From Gemmatimonadota bacterium (GTDB lineage Bacteria > Gemmatimonadota > Gemmatimonadetes > Gemmatimonadales > Gemmatimonadaceae), in assembly GCA_028287305.1 (NCBI GenBank), contig JAQBPX010000010.1:1-37031 (forward strand): 37,031 nucleotides of DNA, written 5' to 3'. Under the pieces are notes generated by a model that saw nothing but the letters and a program-made list of their open reading frames with translations, ran no database searches and was not told where the DNA came from. The position numbers were made by a program, and so were the translations under genes. Numbering within the stretch: position 1 is the stretch's first letter; each line of letters starts with the position of its first letter. Below are positions 1-6,747 of the stretch, one piece after another.

Positions 1-224
1 GCCTTGCGGCGGCGGCTGGCGGCAGGCGCGGCGGGCGCGCTCGCCTTCTCGGCGCGGACGCGCTTCTCGCGCTCCCAGCGCGCGCGGATGCGCGCGACCT
101 GGTCGTCGGTCAGCACACTGAGATGACTGCGGACCGGCACGTCCATCTGGCGGAGGATGGTGGTGACCTCCTCTGCCGAGATGCCGAACTCACCAGCCAG
201 GTCGTGCACGCGAAGCTTGCTCAA
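1..224 (-). CDS. infB: Translation initiation factor IF-2, N-terminal part (runs off the window)
   Basis: IF-2 is the GTPase that places initiator tRNA on the small ribosomal subunit. Only the first 74 or so codons lie here. The N-terminal IF2_N helical module is recognisable (SKLRVHDLAGEFGIS, then a DVPVRSHLSVL segment), followed by the start of the Ala/Arg/Lys-rich linker usual before the G domain. The likely start is TTG, overlapping the TGA stop of the L7Ae-like gene, with GGGAGGA a few bases upstream as ribosome binding site. It is the last visible gene of the rimP-nusA-L7Ae-infB operon, the normal bacterial order. The GTPase domain is outside the window, so the identity rests on the N-terminal module plus gene order. 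Confidence 0.9.
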   Translation of the reverse strand, partial: MSKLRVHDLAGEFGISAEEVTTILRQMDVPVRSHLSVLTDDQVARIRARWEREKRVRAEKASAPAAPAASRRRK

Positions 225-565
225 ACCATCCTCCCAGTGGGCTCGTCGGAGCCCGTGTCCAGCAGAGCGCGAATCCCCTTGGCGAGATTGCGATCCACGA
301 TCCCTACCGCCGCCGTCTGGTCACGCCCCACGGCGACGCCGAGCGTCGCCATGTCGAGCGCCTCGGAGAAGCGGATCCGCTTCGCCGTGAGCATCGGCAC
401 AATTTTGTCCCTGCTGTTCTTCGACGCGTCGGGGGCGACCAGTGCGAACACCAGCTTGCCCTTCTTCGCGGCGTCCTTCGTCATCTCCACGCCCGTCACG
501 ACCGTCCGCGCGCGTGCCCCGAGCCCCACGAGGCCGGCGAGCTTGCGGCGGGTGACGTCGTTCAC
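221..565 (-). CDS. L7Ae/L30e-like RNA-binding protein (YlxQ type)
   Basis: This is a 114-residue protein of the L7Ae/L30e/S12e/Gadd45 fold, the group that binds kink-turn RNA. The family pattern is visible: a basic N-terminus, a GARARTVVTGVEMTKDAAKKG segment, then LVFALVAPDASKNSRDKI and a conserved C-terminal half with FSEALDMATLG. It lies between nusA and infB, where ylxQ sits in Firmicutes. The start is GTG, overlapping the nusA TGA (GTGA), and the stop overlaps the TTG of infB, so all three genes look translationally coupled. The ylxR gene that often sits between nusA and ylxQ is absent. The cellular role of YlxQ proteins is not firmly known; binding to rRNA or another structured RNA is inferred from the fold. 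Confidence 0.85.
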   Translation of the reverse strand: MNDVTRRKLAGLVGLGARARTVVTGVEMTKDAAKKGKLVFALVAPDASKNSRDKIVPMLTAKRIRFSEALDMATLGVAVGRDQTAAVGIVDRNLAKGIRALLDTGSDEPTGRMV

Positions 566-1902
566 GCTGGTGCGCCCCCGGCCTCGGCGGCGCCTTCCTC
601 ATCGGGGGCGCCGTCCTCGGTGGTGAGCTCGTCGATCATGGCCATGATGCGATCCGCTTCCTCGGGGGCGATGCCCGCAAGGCGGAGGAAGTCATCGCGC
701 TCGAGATCGATGATGTCGTTGAGCATCTTGTAGCCCGCCTCGTTGAGGACCGCCACCGTGGCGGGATGCATCCCCTCGATCTCGGTGAGCGGCACGTCCA
801 CCTCTTCCTGCTCCTCGGGCAGCGGGGCGAAGAATCCGCTCTCGCCCGACTTCTCCATCCACTCGCGGCTGGAGAAGAGGTCGATCTTCCAGCCCGTGAG
901 CTCGGAGGCGAGGCGCACGTTCTGTCCATTGCGGCCGATGGCGAGGGACAGCTGGTCCTCGTCGACGATCGCCTGGATGGTCTTGGTGTCGGGATCGCTG
1001 AAGACGCGCGCGACCTTGGCCGGCGCGAGGGCCAGCTTGGCGAAGCGCTCGGGATCGGGCGACCAGGGGACGATGTCGATGCGCTCACCGCCCAGCTCAT
1101 TGACCACGGCCTGCACGCGCGAGCCCTTGAGGCCCACGCAGGCGCCCACGGGATCGATCGCGTCGTCGCGGGAGAACACGGCGATCTTGGTGCGACTGCC
1201 CACTTCGCGGGCAGTGGCGCGGATCTCGACGATGCCCTGCTGGATCTCGGGGACCTCGAGCTTGAACAGCGCCTTGACGAAGAGGCCGTCGGCGCGGCTG
1301 AAGATCAGGCGCGGTCCCTTGGGCGTCTCCTCGACGCGCTTGAGCACCGCGCGGATCGGCTCGCCCTGGTGGTAGTGCTCGCGATGGTTCTGCTCGCGAT
1401 AGGGGATGATCGCCTCGGCCTCGCGGTACTTGTTCAGCATGATCACGAGCTTGCCGCGCTCGATCTGCTGGACCTCGCCGGAGAGCAGCTCGCCCACGCG
1501 CGTGGAGAACTCGTCGCGGATGCGGCTGCGCTCGCCCTCGCGGACGCGCTGGATGATGCGCTGCTTGGCAGCCTGCACCGCGGCGCGGCCGAAGACCTGG
1601 AAGTCGATGGGCTCCTCGAGCACGTCGCCGGGCTCGAAGCCCTCGTCGAACTCGCGCGCTTCCTCCACGGACACCTGATGCGACGCGTCCTCGACCGTCT
1701 CCACGACGGTCTTCAGGAGGACGATCTTGATATCGCCCTTGGAGTCGTCGATGGTGACTTCGGCCTGCACGTTGGGCCCGTACTTCTTGGCGAGGGCCGC
1801 CATGATGCCGTCCTGGAGGAGGCCGTACAGCTCCGCGCGATCGAGCTGCTTGGTGTTGGACACCTCGCGGAACGCGGCCAGAATCTCTGCAGAGCTCACC
1901 AT
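562..1902 (-). CDS. nusA: Transcription termination/antitermination factor NusA
   Basis: NusA binds RNA polymerase and nascent RNA and modulates pausing, intrinsic termination and antitermination. The 446-residue protein shows the RNAP-binding N-terminal domain (about 1-125), an S1 domain (about 135-203, GELLSGEVQQIERGKLVIML), KH1 with GACVGLKGSRVQ near residue 255, and KH2 with LAIGRNGQNVRLAS near residue 328. A C-terminal helix-hairpin-helix region (about 375-430, LTEIEGMHPATVAVLNEAGY) follows, then an Ala/Gly/Glu-rich tail. It is longer than the Bacillus form and shorter than the E. coli form, which has two C-terminal repeats. The ATG start follows a 73-bp spacer after rimP that contains a strong hairpin. 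The operon leader carries a terminator-like hairpin, so NusA could act on its own transcript. Confidence 0.97.
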   Translation of the reverse strand: MVSSAEILAAFREVSNTKQLDRAELYGLLQDGIMAALAKKYGPNVQAEVTIDDSKGDIKIVLLKTVVETVEDASHQVSVEEAREFDEGFEPGDVLEEPIDFQVFGRAAVQAAKQRIIQRVREGERSRIRDEFSTRVGELLSGEVQQIERGKLVIMLNKYREAEAIIPYREQNHREHYHQGEPIRAVLKRVEETPKGPRLIFSRADGLFVKALFKLEVPEIQQGIVEIRATAREVGSRTKIAVFSRDDAIDPVGACVGLKGSRVQAVVNELGGERIDIVPWSPDPERFAKLALAPAKVARVFSDPDTKTIQAIVDEDQLSLAIGRNGQNVRLASELTGWKIDLFSSREWMEKSGESGFFAPLPEEQEEVDVPLTEIEGMHPATVAVLNEAGYKMLNDIIDLERDDFLRLAGIAPEEADRIMAMIDELTTEDGAPDEEGAAEAGGAPA

Positions 1903-1923
1903 CCAGGAAACCCTCGGGTCGTG

Positions 1924-1941
1924 CGGCCGGCGGACCGGCCG
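1924..1941 (-). other. Stem-loop between rimP and nusA
   Basis: A perfect 7-bp inverted repeat (CGGCCGG / CCGGCCG) encloses a 4-base loop, read TCCG on the transcript strand. It lies in the 73-bp spacer between the rimP stop and the nusA start. No T-run follows it, so it is not an intrinsic terminator. It may be an mRNA-stability or processing element. The structure is seen in the sequence; the function is unknown. Confidence 0.4.
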
Positions 1942-1975
1942 AATGTGTCATGGCGCGCGTGCGCCCGTTGCATGC

Positions 1976-2431
1976 TCAGAACCGAAACGACAGTCGTGCC
2001 TCCTTCACGTCGGCCAGCGGAATGCGCTTCTCCTGCGCGCGCTCCATTTCCAGCACGACCACCTCGGCGCCGGGCTCTCCCTCGAGGGCGAGCAGCTTGC
2101 CCTCGAAGCGACCGCCCTGCAGCGGGGCCAACACGTTCACGAACCGCGACACGAAGCGGCGCCACTCCCCGGGCGTGCGGAGCGGACGCTCCCCCGGTGA
2201 CGACACCTGCAGCACGTACCGTTCGTGCACCAGCGGCGAGCCATCGAGCTGCTGCTCGATCGCCCTCGACACCCGAGCACAGTCGTCGACCGTGATCTTC
2301 GTGCCGTCGCGCCGGTCGATCCTCACCTCGATGACGGGACGGGAGCGAGTGCCCCCGTTCCGCAGCTCGACGAGTTCGAACCCGTTCGACTCAACTTCTT
2401 GCTGTACAACGCGTTCCAGCGCAGCGTTCAC
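1976..2431 (-). CDS. rimP: Ribosome maturation factor RimP
   Basis: RimP binds the 30S precursor and helps assemble the head/central-pseudoknot region. The 151-residue length fits the family. The N-terminal alpha/beta domain includes GFELVELRNGG, RPVIEVRIDRRDG and ITVDDCARVSRAIEQQLD; the next stretch YVLQVSSPGERPLRTPGEWRR is the family hallmark (VSSPGxxRPL); the C-terminal half is an SH3-like beta domain ending EARLSFRF. The start is GTG. It is the first gene of the rimP-nusA-L7Ae-infB operon, as in most bacteria. About 80 bp of leader with attenuator-like hairpins separates it from the predicted promoter. Confidence 0.95.
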   Translation of the reverse strand: MNAALERVVQQEVESNGFELVELRNGGTRSRPVIEVRIDRRDGTKITVDDCARVSRAIEQQLDGSPLVHERYVLQVSSPGERPLRTPGEWRRFVSRFVNVLAPLQGGRFEGKLLALEGEPGAEVVVLEMERAQEKRIPLADVKEARLSFRF

Positions 2432-2455
2432 GTCAAGTCGAGGCTACCGTACAGA

Positions 2456-2510
2456 ATAAAAAAATGTGGGGAGCATCCCCCACATCCGCGAGCGGGGACA
2501 ATTCCCCACC
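2456..2510 (-). terminator. Intrinsic terminator in the rimP operon leader, with competing hairpins
   Basis: On the minus strand ATGTGGGG (2485-2478) pairs with CCCCACAT (2471-2464), a perfect 8-bp stem with a 6-base loop, followed at once by seven T residues (2464-2458). Just upstream GGGGA (2507-2503) pairs with TCCCC (2498-2494) around an ATTG loop. Segment 1 can also pair with the terminator 3' arm (GTGGGGA with TCCCCAC), and segment 2 with the terminator 5' arm, so the structures are mutually exclusive. The hairpin can act both as the pgeF/murA terminator and as a leader attenuator for rimP-nusA-infB, because a promoter lies between pgeF and it. Confidence 0.75.
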
Positions 2511-2519
2511 AGCACTGTA

Positions 2520-2548
2520 AAGGTATCCAGCGCTTGGAGCTACGTCAA
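2520..2548 (-). promoter_or_regulatory. Predicted sigma-70-type promoter of rimP-nusA-infB
   Basis: On the minus strand TTGACG (2548-2543) and TACCTT (2525-2520) are separated by exactly 17 bases. The -35 overlaps the pgeF stop codon. The predicted start point near 2513 lies immediately upstream of the attenuator-like hairpins and about 80 bases before the rimP GTG. The call rests on consensus match and position. Confidence 0.6.
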
Positions 2549-3255
2549 GACAACGGGGTCGCGATCACGCCCAGCTGGCGCCCCGCGTCGCCGGCGCGAT
2601 GCGAGAAGAAATCGGCGTTGTCGCAGCGCGTGCAGCGGTCGCTGATCGACAGGTGGCGCACCCCGGCCCCGCGCGCCTGCGCGGCGATCAGCGCCCGCAG
2701 GTCCACCGTGGCCGGCCCGCCCGGGTCGCGACCGGTGAGCTGCAGGTGGACGTCGGCGCTCACCTCGTAGCAGCGGCCGCAGATCGCCGGGCCCAGGTGC
2801 ACGCGAAGCTCCGACGCGGGCAGCCCGCGATGCGTGAGCGCGTCGATCCCCCGCTCGACGATGCGCGCAGCCGTGCCGCGCCAGCCGGAGTGGATCGCCG
2901 CTGCTGCTCCCGAGGGGTGCGCGATGAACACCGGCACGCAGTCGGCGATCGTCACGGCCATCGCGGTGCCCGGCGCGAGCGACGCATGCCCATCCGCCGC
3001 CTCCGAGCGCAGCCAGCCCTCCCAGCCGGCGTCGTGCACCAGCACGCGATCGCCGTGCACCTGGTGCGCCGTGGCGAGGCGCGAGGCGCCGGCGGCGCGC
3101 AGCAGCTCACGCAGCGCGCTCCACCGGCCCATCACCTCCGCCACCGGCTCCTGGCCCGCCGTGCCGAAGGTGCCCGCGGCGCGGCGCGTGGTGAAGGCGG
3201 TGATGCCGAACGAGGCGAAGTCGTCGATCGCCTCGATCGCGAGCGGCTGCGTCAT
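2545..3255 (-). CDS. pgeF: Multicopper-oxidase-like laccase-domain protein, PgeF/YfiH family
   Basis: This 236-residue protein belongs to the DUF152/laccase-domain family. E. coli YfiH (PgeF) edits wrongly incorporated L-Ser in UDP-MurNAc peptides, and related proteins act as purine nucleoside phosphorylases or polyphenol oxidases. Metal-site residues are visible: His67 in AHQVHGDRV, Cys106 in TIADCVPVF and His122 in [26 protein letters not shown] and the C-terminal [20 protein letters not shown] are also family-typical. Its ATG overlaps the murA TGA (ATGA). Co-transcription with murA makes a peptidoglycan-precursor editing role attractive, but that is inferred from context. A terminator hairpin lies 60-80 bases past the stop. 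Confidence 0.88.
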   Translation of the reverse strand: MTQPLAIEAIDDFASFGITAFTTRRAAGTFGTAGQEPVAEVMGRWSALRELLRAAGASRLATAHQVHGDRVLVHDAGWEGWLRSEAADGHASLAPGTAMAVTIADCVPVFIAHPSGAAAAIHSGWRGTAARIVERGIDALTHRGLPASELRVHLGPAICGRCYEVSADVHLQLTGRDPGGPATVDLRALIAAQARGAGVRHLSISDRCTRCDNADFFSHRAGDAGRQLGVIATPLS

Positions 3256-4550
3256 TTCGTCCGGCGATCCTCTACGCGCTCGACCCGCGCGCCCAGCGCG
3301 CGGAGGCGCTCGTCGATGCGCTCGTAGCCGCGCTCGATCTGCGACACGTTGTTGATGATGCTCTCGCCCTCGGCCGCGAGCGCCGCGATGAGCATCGCCA
3401 TCCCCGCCCGGATGTCCGGCGACTCCACCTCGGCCGCGCGCAGCCGGCTGGGGCCCGCCACGATGGCCCGGTGCGGATCGCAGAGCACGATCTTGGCGCC
3501 CATGCCGATCAGCTTGTCCACGAAGAAGAGCCGCGACTCGAACATCTTCTCGTGGATCATGATCATCCCCTCACACTGCGTGGCCGCCACGAGCGCGATG
3601 GACATGGTGTCCGCCGGGAAGGCAGGCCAGGGCTGGTCCTCGAGCTTGGGGACGTGCCCGCCGAGGTCCGACTGGATGCGGCGCTCCTGCTCGGCGGGGA
3701 CCACGAGGTCGTTGCCGTCGATCATGCACGAGATGCCGAGGCGCGCAAAGCCCATCAGCGTGGAGCGCAGGTGCTCGACGCCGGCGTCCTGGATGCGGAT
3801 CTCGCTCTTCGTGACGGCCGCGAGCCCGATGAACGAGCCGACCTCGATGTGGTCGGGCCCAATGGTGTGCGTGGCGCCGTGCAGCGAGCGTCCGCCCTGG
3901 ATGGTCACCTTGTTGGTGCCGATCCCCTCGATCTCGGCGCCGAGCGCGATGAGGAAGTGGCAGAGGTCCTGGACGTGGGGCTCGCAGGCGGCGTTCCGGA
4001 TGATGGTGCTGCCGGTGGCGGCGACCGCCGCGGTGATGGCGTTCTCGGTGGCCGTGACGCTCGGCTCGTCGAGGAAGACGTCGGCGCCCCGCATGCCGCT
4101 GGTCGAGAGGAGGAACTTGTCCTCGAGCTCGAAGTCCACGCCGAGGCGCTCGAGCGCCAGGAAGTGCGTGTCCACGCGACGACGGCCGATGACGTCGCCG
4201 CCGGGAGGCGGCAGCTCGATGCGCCCGCAGCGCGCGAGGAGGGGCGCGGCGAGCAGGATGGATGCGCGGATCTTGCGGCAGAGGTCGGGGTCGAGGCCCG
4301 CGGCGCGCACTTCCTTCGCGTGGATGTGCAGCGTGTTGCGCGCGACCCACTCGGCCTGGGCGCCCACGGAGCGTACGAGCTCGACGAGCGTCTCGACGTC
4401 GCGAATGCGCGGGACGTTCTCGAGGACGACGGGCTGGTCCGTGAGCAGCGAGGCAGCCACGATCGGCAGCGCCGCGTTCTTGTTGCCCGAGGGGCGAATG
4501 GTGCCGGAGAGGGTGTGCCCTCCCTCGACGATGAACTGCAATGCGCCCAT
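3252..4550 (-). CDS. murA: UDP-N-acetylglucosamine 1-carboxyvinyltransferase MurA, Asp-type active site
   Basis: MurA transfers enolpyruvate from PEP to UDP-GlcNAc, the first committed step of peptidoglycan synthesis. The 432-residue protein fits the family from [10 protein letters not shown] (Lys24) through RKIRASILL to the C-terminal [16 protein letters not shown]. The start [11 protein letters not shown] matches family N-termini; open frame extends further upstream but is not MurA-like. The catalytic loop reads [11 protein letters not shown], so Asp119 occupies the position of E. coli Cys115. Enzymes with Asp there are active but insensitive to fosfomycin, as known for Mycobacterium and Chlamydia. 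It is transcribed with pgeF, with a possible promoter at 4614-4643. Confidence 0.97.
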   Translation of the reverse strand: MGALQFIVEGGHTLSGTIRPSGNKNAALPIVAASLLTDQPVVLENVPRIRDVETLVELVRSVGAQAEWVARNTLHIHAKEVRAAGLDPDLCRKIRASILLAAPLLARCGRIELPPPGGDVIGRRRVDTHFLALERLGVDFELEDKFLLSTSGMRGADVFLDEPSVTATENAITAAVAATGSTIIRNAACEPHVQDLCHFLIALGAEIEGIGTNKVTIQGGRSLHGATHTIGPDHIEVGSFIGLAAVTKSEIRIQDAGVEHLRSTLMGFARLGISCMIDGNDLVVPAEQERRIQSDLGGHVPKLEDQPWPAFPADTMSIALVAATQCEGMIMIHEKMFESRLFFVDKLIGMGAKIVLCDPHRAIVAGPSRLRAAEVESPDIRAGMAMLIAALAAEGESIINNVSQIERGYERIDERLRALGARVERVEDRRTK

Positions 4551-4613
4551 GGCGAGAGTGCGTCGTTGGATCGTGAAACGGCGACGCGCGCCGAGGAGCG
4601 CGTGCGAGGGCGA

Positions 4614-4643
4614 AGAATGCCCACGCGCCATGGTGCAGGTCAA
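4614..4643 (-). promoter_or_regulatory. Possible murA promoter
   Basis: On the minus strand TTGACC (4643-4638) is followed after 18 bases by CATTCT (4619-4614), giving a start point near 4607 and a leader of about 57 bases. The -35 is good and the -10 weak. It lies in the 238-bp divergent spacer between murA and the DUF948 gene. Confidence 0.35.
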
Positions 4644-4662
4644 GCGGAGTGCCGCGCGTTTG

Positions 4663-4691
4663 TTGCCGCGTGACGGGGGCGCGAGTACCCT
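4663..4691 (+). promoter_or_regulatory. Possible promoter of the DUF948/YtxH/phospholipase-like operon
   Basis: TTGCCG (4663-4668) and TACCCT (4686-4691) are spaced by 17 bases on the plus strand, about 100 bases upstream of the DUF948 start. It overlaps no gene and is divergent from the murA promoter candidate. The call is by consensus only. Confidence 0.4.
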
Positions 4692-4788
4692 TGCGGGAGC
4701 CGCGCAGGTGGCCCTGCCCTTGCACTGTCGGGGCTGCTGCGGGCACGACCACGCCTTCGCCCGTTCCCTACACCGCCAACTCCTGCCG

Positions 4789-5436
4789 ATGACCGAGGCT
4801 TTCACGCACTCCGGCGCCTGGCTGCTGCAGCAGGTCGCCACGCTGCCGGACACGATCGTCACCAAGACGGTCCCGGCGGCGCACACGTGGTTCGAGCAGG
4901 TGACGAGCATCGCGAGCGGGGTGATGACGCTCACGCTGCTCGCGCTGTCGGCGGCGCTGATCCCGGCGGCGTGGAACTTCCGGAAGAGCTACAAGAAGAT
5001 CAGCGACCTGCTCGACCGCGTGTATGGGGACATCAACCCGATCATGCGGCACGCGAGCTCGATCGCGGACAACGTGGATTACATCACGACCACGGTGCGG
5101 ACGGACGTGGCCCAGATCAACGCGACGATCGCGACGGCGAACCAGCGGCTGCACCAGGCGGTGCAGCTCACGGAGGAGCGGATCGCGGAGTTCAATGCGC
5201 TGATGGCGGTGGTGCAGGGTGAGGCCGAGCAAACCTTCGTCTCCACGGCGGCCACGGTACGCGGCGTGCGCACTGGGGCAGCGAGCTTCCGCGACGACCT
5301 GCGGGCGGAGCTGGCGAGCGATGGACACGAGTTCACTGATGAGGAGGAAGTCGATGGGTACGACGGCGACGGAATCGAAGACGGCATCACGCGGCCCGCG
5401 GGCTCGCGGCGGCCAAGGACGCGGCACGGCCTCTAG
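4789..5436 (+). CDS. DUF948 membrane-anchored coiled-coil protein
   Basis: This 215-residue protein has one transmembrane helix (about 41-63, ending in [10 protein letters not shown]) and a long, charged helical region that reads as coiled coil ([45 protein letters not shown]). This is the DUF948 pattern, found in general-stress-type envelope proteins of unknown biochemical function. The last 27 codons are acidic ([12 protein letters not shown]) and overlap, in another frame, the start of the next gene. The ATG used is the first that leaves a normal N-terminus; the frame stays open far upstream but only antisense to murA. DUF948 and YtxH genes are often neighbours, as here. Confidence 0.8.
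   Translation: MTEAFTHSGAWLLQQVATLPDTIVTKTVPAAHTWFEQVTSIASGVMTLTLLALSAALIPAAWNFRKSYKKISDLLDRVYGDINPIMRHASSIADNVDYITTTVRTDVAQINATIATANQRLHQAVQLTEERIAEFNALMAVVQGEAEQTFVSTAATVRGVRTGAASFRDDLRAELASDGHEFTDEEEVDGYDGDGIEDGITRPAGSRRPRTRHGL
5341..5350 (+). promoter_or_regulatory. Strong Shine-Dalgarno site inside the DUF948 gene
   Basis: GAGGAGGAAG ends 3 bases before the ATG at 5354. It lies inside the DUF948 coding region and fixes the start of the downstream YtxH-like gene despite an 83-bp overlap between the two genes. Confidence 0.75.
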
Positions 5437-5809
5437 CGCGCGCCGGCAGGCTGCTGCCGAGCGCGACCAGCAGTACGACCTGCTCACCGCCACGCTGATC
5501 GGCGTGGCCATCGGCGTGGGCACCACGCTGCTGTTCGCGAAGGGAGAGAATGGGCGCCGCCCGATCTCGCCCCTGCTGAGTGGTGTGGGACGTGGCGCGA
5601 AGTGGGCCGGCCGCGGCATCCGCCACGGCGCGGGCCGAGTGCGCGAGGAGGGCGGTGAGCTGCTCGACCGCATCCCGATCGAGCGCATGGAGCACGCGCT
5701 GTCGGAAACGTTCTCCGAGGCACAGGAACGCGTGGACGAGGCAGTTCGCGGCGAGGTGCACGCGCTGCGAAAGGCGATCCGCCGCCAGCGGCAGCGACTG
5801 GGCCTCTAG
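5354..5809 (+). CDS. YtxH-like small membrane protein
   Basis: This 151-residue protein starts with a basic, Gly/Arg/Ser-rich segment. One transmembrane helix follows (about 43-62, LLTATLIGVAIGVGTTLLFA), ending in the FAKG-type turn seen in YtxH proteins (usually LFAPxSG). The rest is amphipathic helix (EALSETFSEAQERVDEAVRGEVHALRKAI region) with a basic tail. The start is set by a near-perfect ribosome binding site. The gene overlaps DUF948 by 83 bp in another frame. YtxH proteins are associated with general stress in Bacillus, but their molecular function is unknown. The YtxH assignment is based on pattern and neighbour rather than strong identity. Confidence 0.7.
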   Translation: MGTTATESKTASRGPRARGGQGRGTASSARRQAAAERDQQYDLLTATLIGVAIGVGTTLLFAKGENGRRPISPLLSGVGRGAKWAGRGIRHGAGRVREEGGELLDRIPIERMEHALSETFSEAQERVDEAVRGEVHALRKAIRRQRQRLGL

Positions 5810-5811
5810 GC

Positions 5812-6747
5812 GTGCGGGTGACCTGGCGGGGGGCCATGCGGCTCCTCGTCCCGGCGCTCGTCGTCCTCGTACTCCTGCCCTCGACGGCGCATGCATGGAC
5901 CCCGGGGACGCACGTCTTCCTCGGCGAGGCCGTGCTGCGCTCGCTCTCGATGCTGCCCGGCAGCGTGAGCGAGCTGCTCAGCGCCTTTCCGTACGACTTT
6001 CTCTACGGATCGATCGCGGCCGACACCAGCATCGCCAAGAAGTACGCGCCCGCCGGCCGGCACTGCCACGACTGGTCCGTGGGATTCGAGATTCACGAGC
6101 GCGCCCCCGACGAGCCGCTGCGCGCCTTCGCGCTCGGCTACCTGACGCACCTCGCGGCGGATGCGGTGGCGCACAACTACTTCGTGCCCACGCAGCTCGC
6201 GATCACGGCGAGCACCTCGTCGCTGGGGCACAGCTACTGGGAGAGCCGCTTCGAGACGCACCTCGGCCCCGTGGCGAGCGCGCGGGCGCGCGACCTGATC
6301 CTGCTCGATCACTCCCGCGCCGACGGACTGCTCGATCGCGTGCTGAGTCCCACGCTGTTCAGCACGTCCACGAACCGTCGCATCTTCCGCGGGATGGTGC
6401 ACGCCGCCGACAACGAGAGCTGGCAGCGCATCTTCCAGCTGATGCTGGAGCGCAGCCGCTGGGACCTGGCGGACGGCGAGGTGGGACTCTACCTGGCGCG
6501 CTCGTTCGACTTCATCGTGGACCTGCTCAACCGCTTCGACCACTCGGAGCCCTACACGCTGGACCCGAGTGGCGACGAGCCGCTGCGGCTCGCGAAACAG
6601 GTGCGGCGCGACGCGCTGCGCACCGGCGGGGAGCAGGCGGTGCGCGACGGCGCCGCCAGGCACTTCGGCATGCCGGTCACGACGCTCGACTTCTCGCCGC
6701 GGATCGTGCCGCCGCTCTACGCCGGGAACCGCTCCGCGAGCAGCTGA
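5812..6747 (+). CDS. Secreted zinc-dependent phospholipase C-like protein
   Basis: A classical signal peptide (MRLLVPALVVLVLLPSTAHA) ends just before Trp29, so the mature protein would begin with Trp, as in Zn-dependent phospholipase C of the Bacillus cereus type. Likely metal ligands follow the family spacing: His34 (WTPGTH), Asp71, His86, then His113, Asp117 and His121 in LTHLAADAVAHNYF. The fold is that of the zinc PLC/S1-P1 nuclease superfamily; the substrate cannot be told from sequence. The GTG at 5812 sits 2 bp after the YtxH-like stop; an ATG at 5836 is an equally good start. The 3' end overlaps the convergent gatB by 31 bp. Confidence 0.75.
   Translation: MRVTWRGAMRLLVPALVVLVLLPSTAHAWTPGTHVFLGEAVLRSLSMLPGSVSELLSAFPYDFLYGSIAADTSIAKKYAPAGRHCHDWSVGFEIHERAPDEPLRAFALGYLTHLAADAVAHNYFVPTQLAITASTSSLGHSYWESRFETHLGPVASARARDLILLDHSRADGLLDRVLSPTLFSTSTNRRIFRGMVHAADNESWQRIFQLMLERSRWDLADGEVGLYLARSFDFIVDLLNRFDHSEPYTLDPSGDEPLRLAKQVRRDALRTGGEQAVRDGAARHFGMPVTTLDFSPRIVPPLYAGNRSASS

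Noticed and set aside
3252-4934. MurA with a 128-residue N-terminal extension
   Set aside because: The extra part has no MurA similarity, and homologues begin at [11 protein letters not shown]; the extension crosses the promoter region of the divergent operon.
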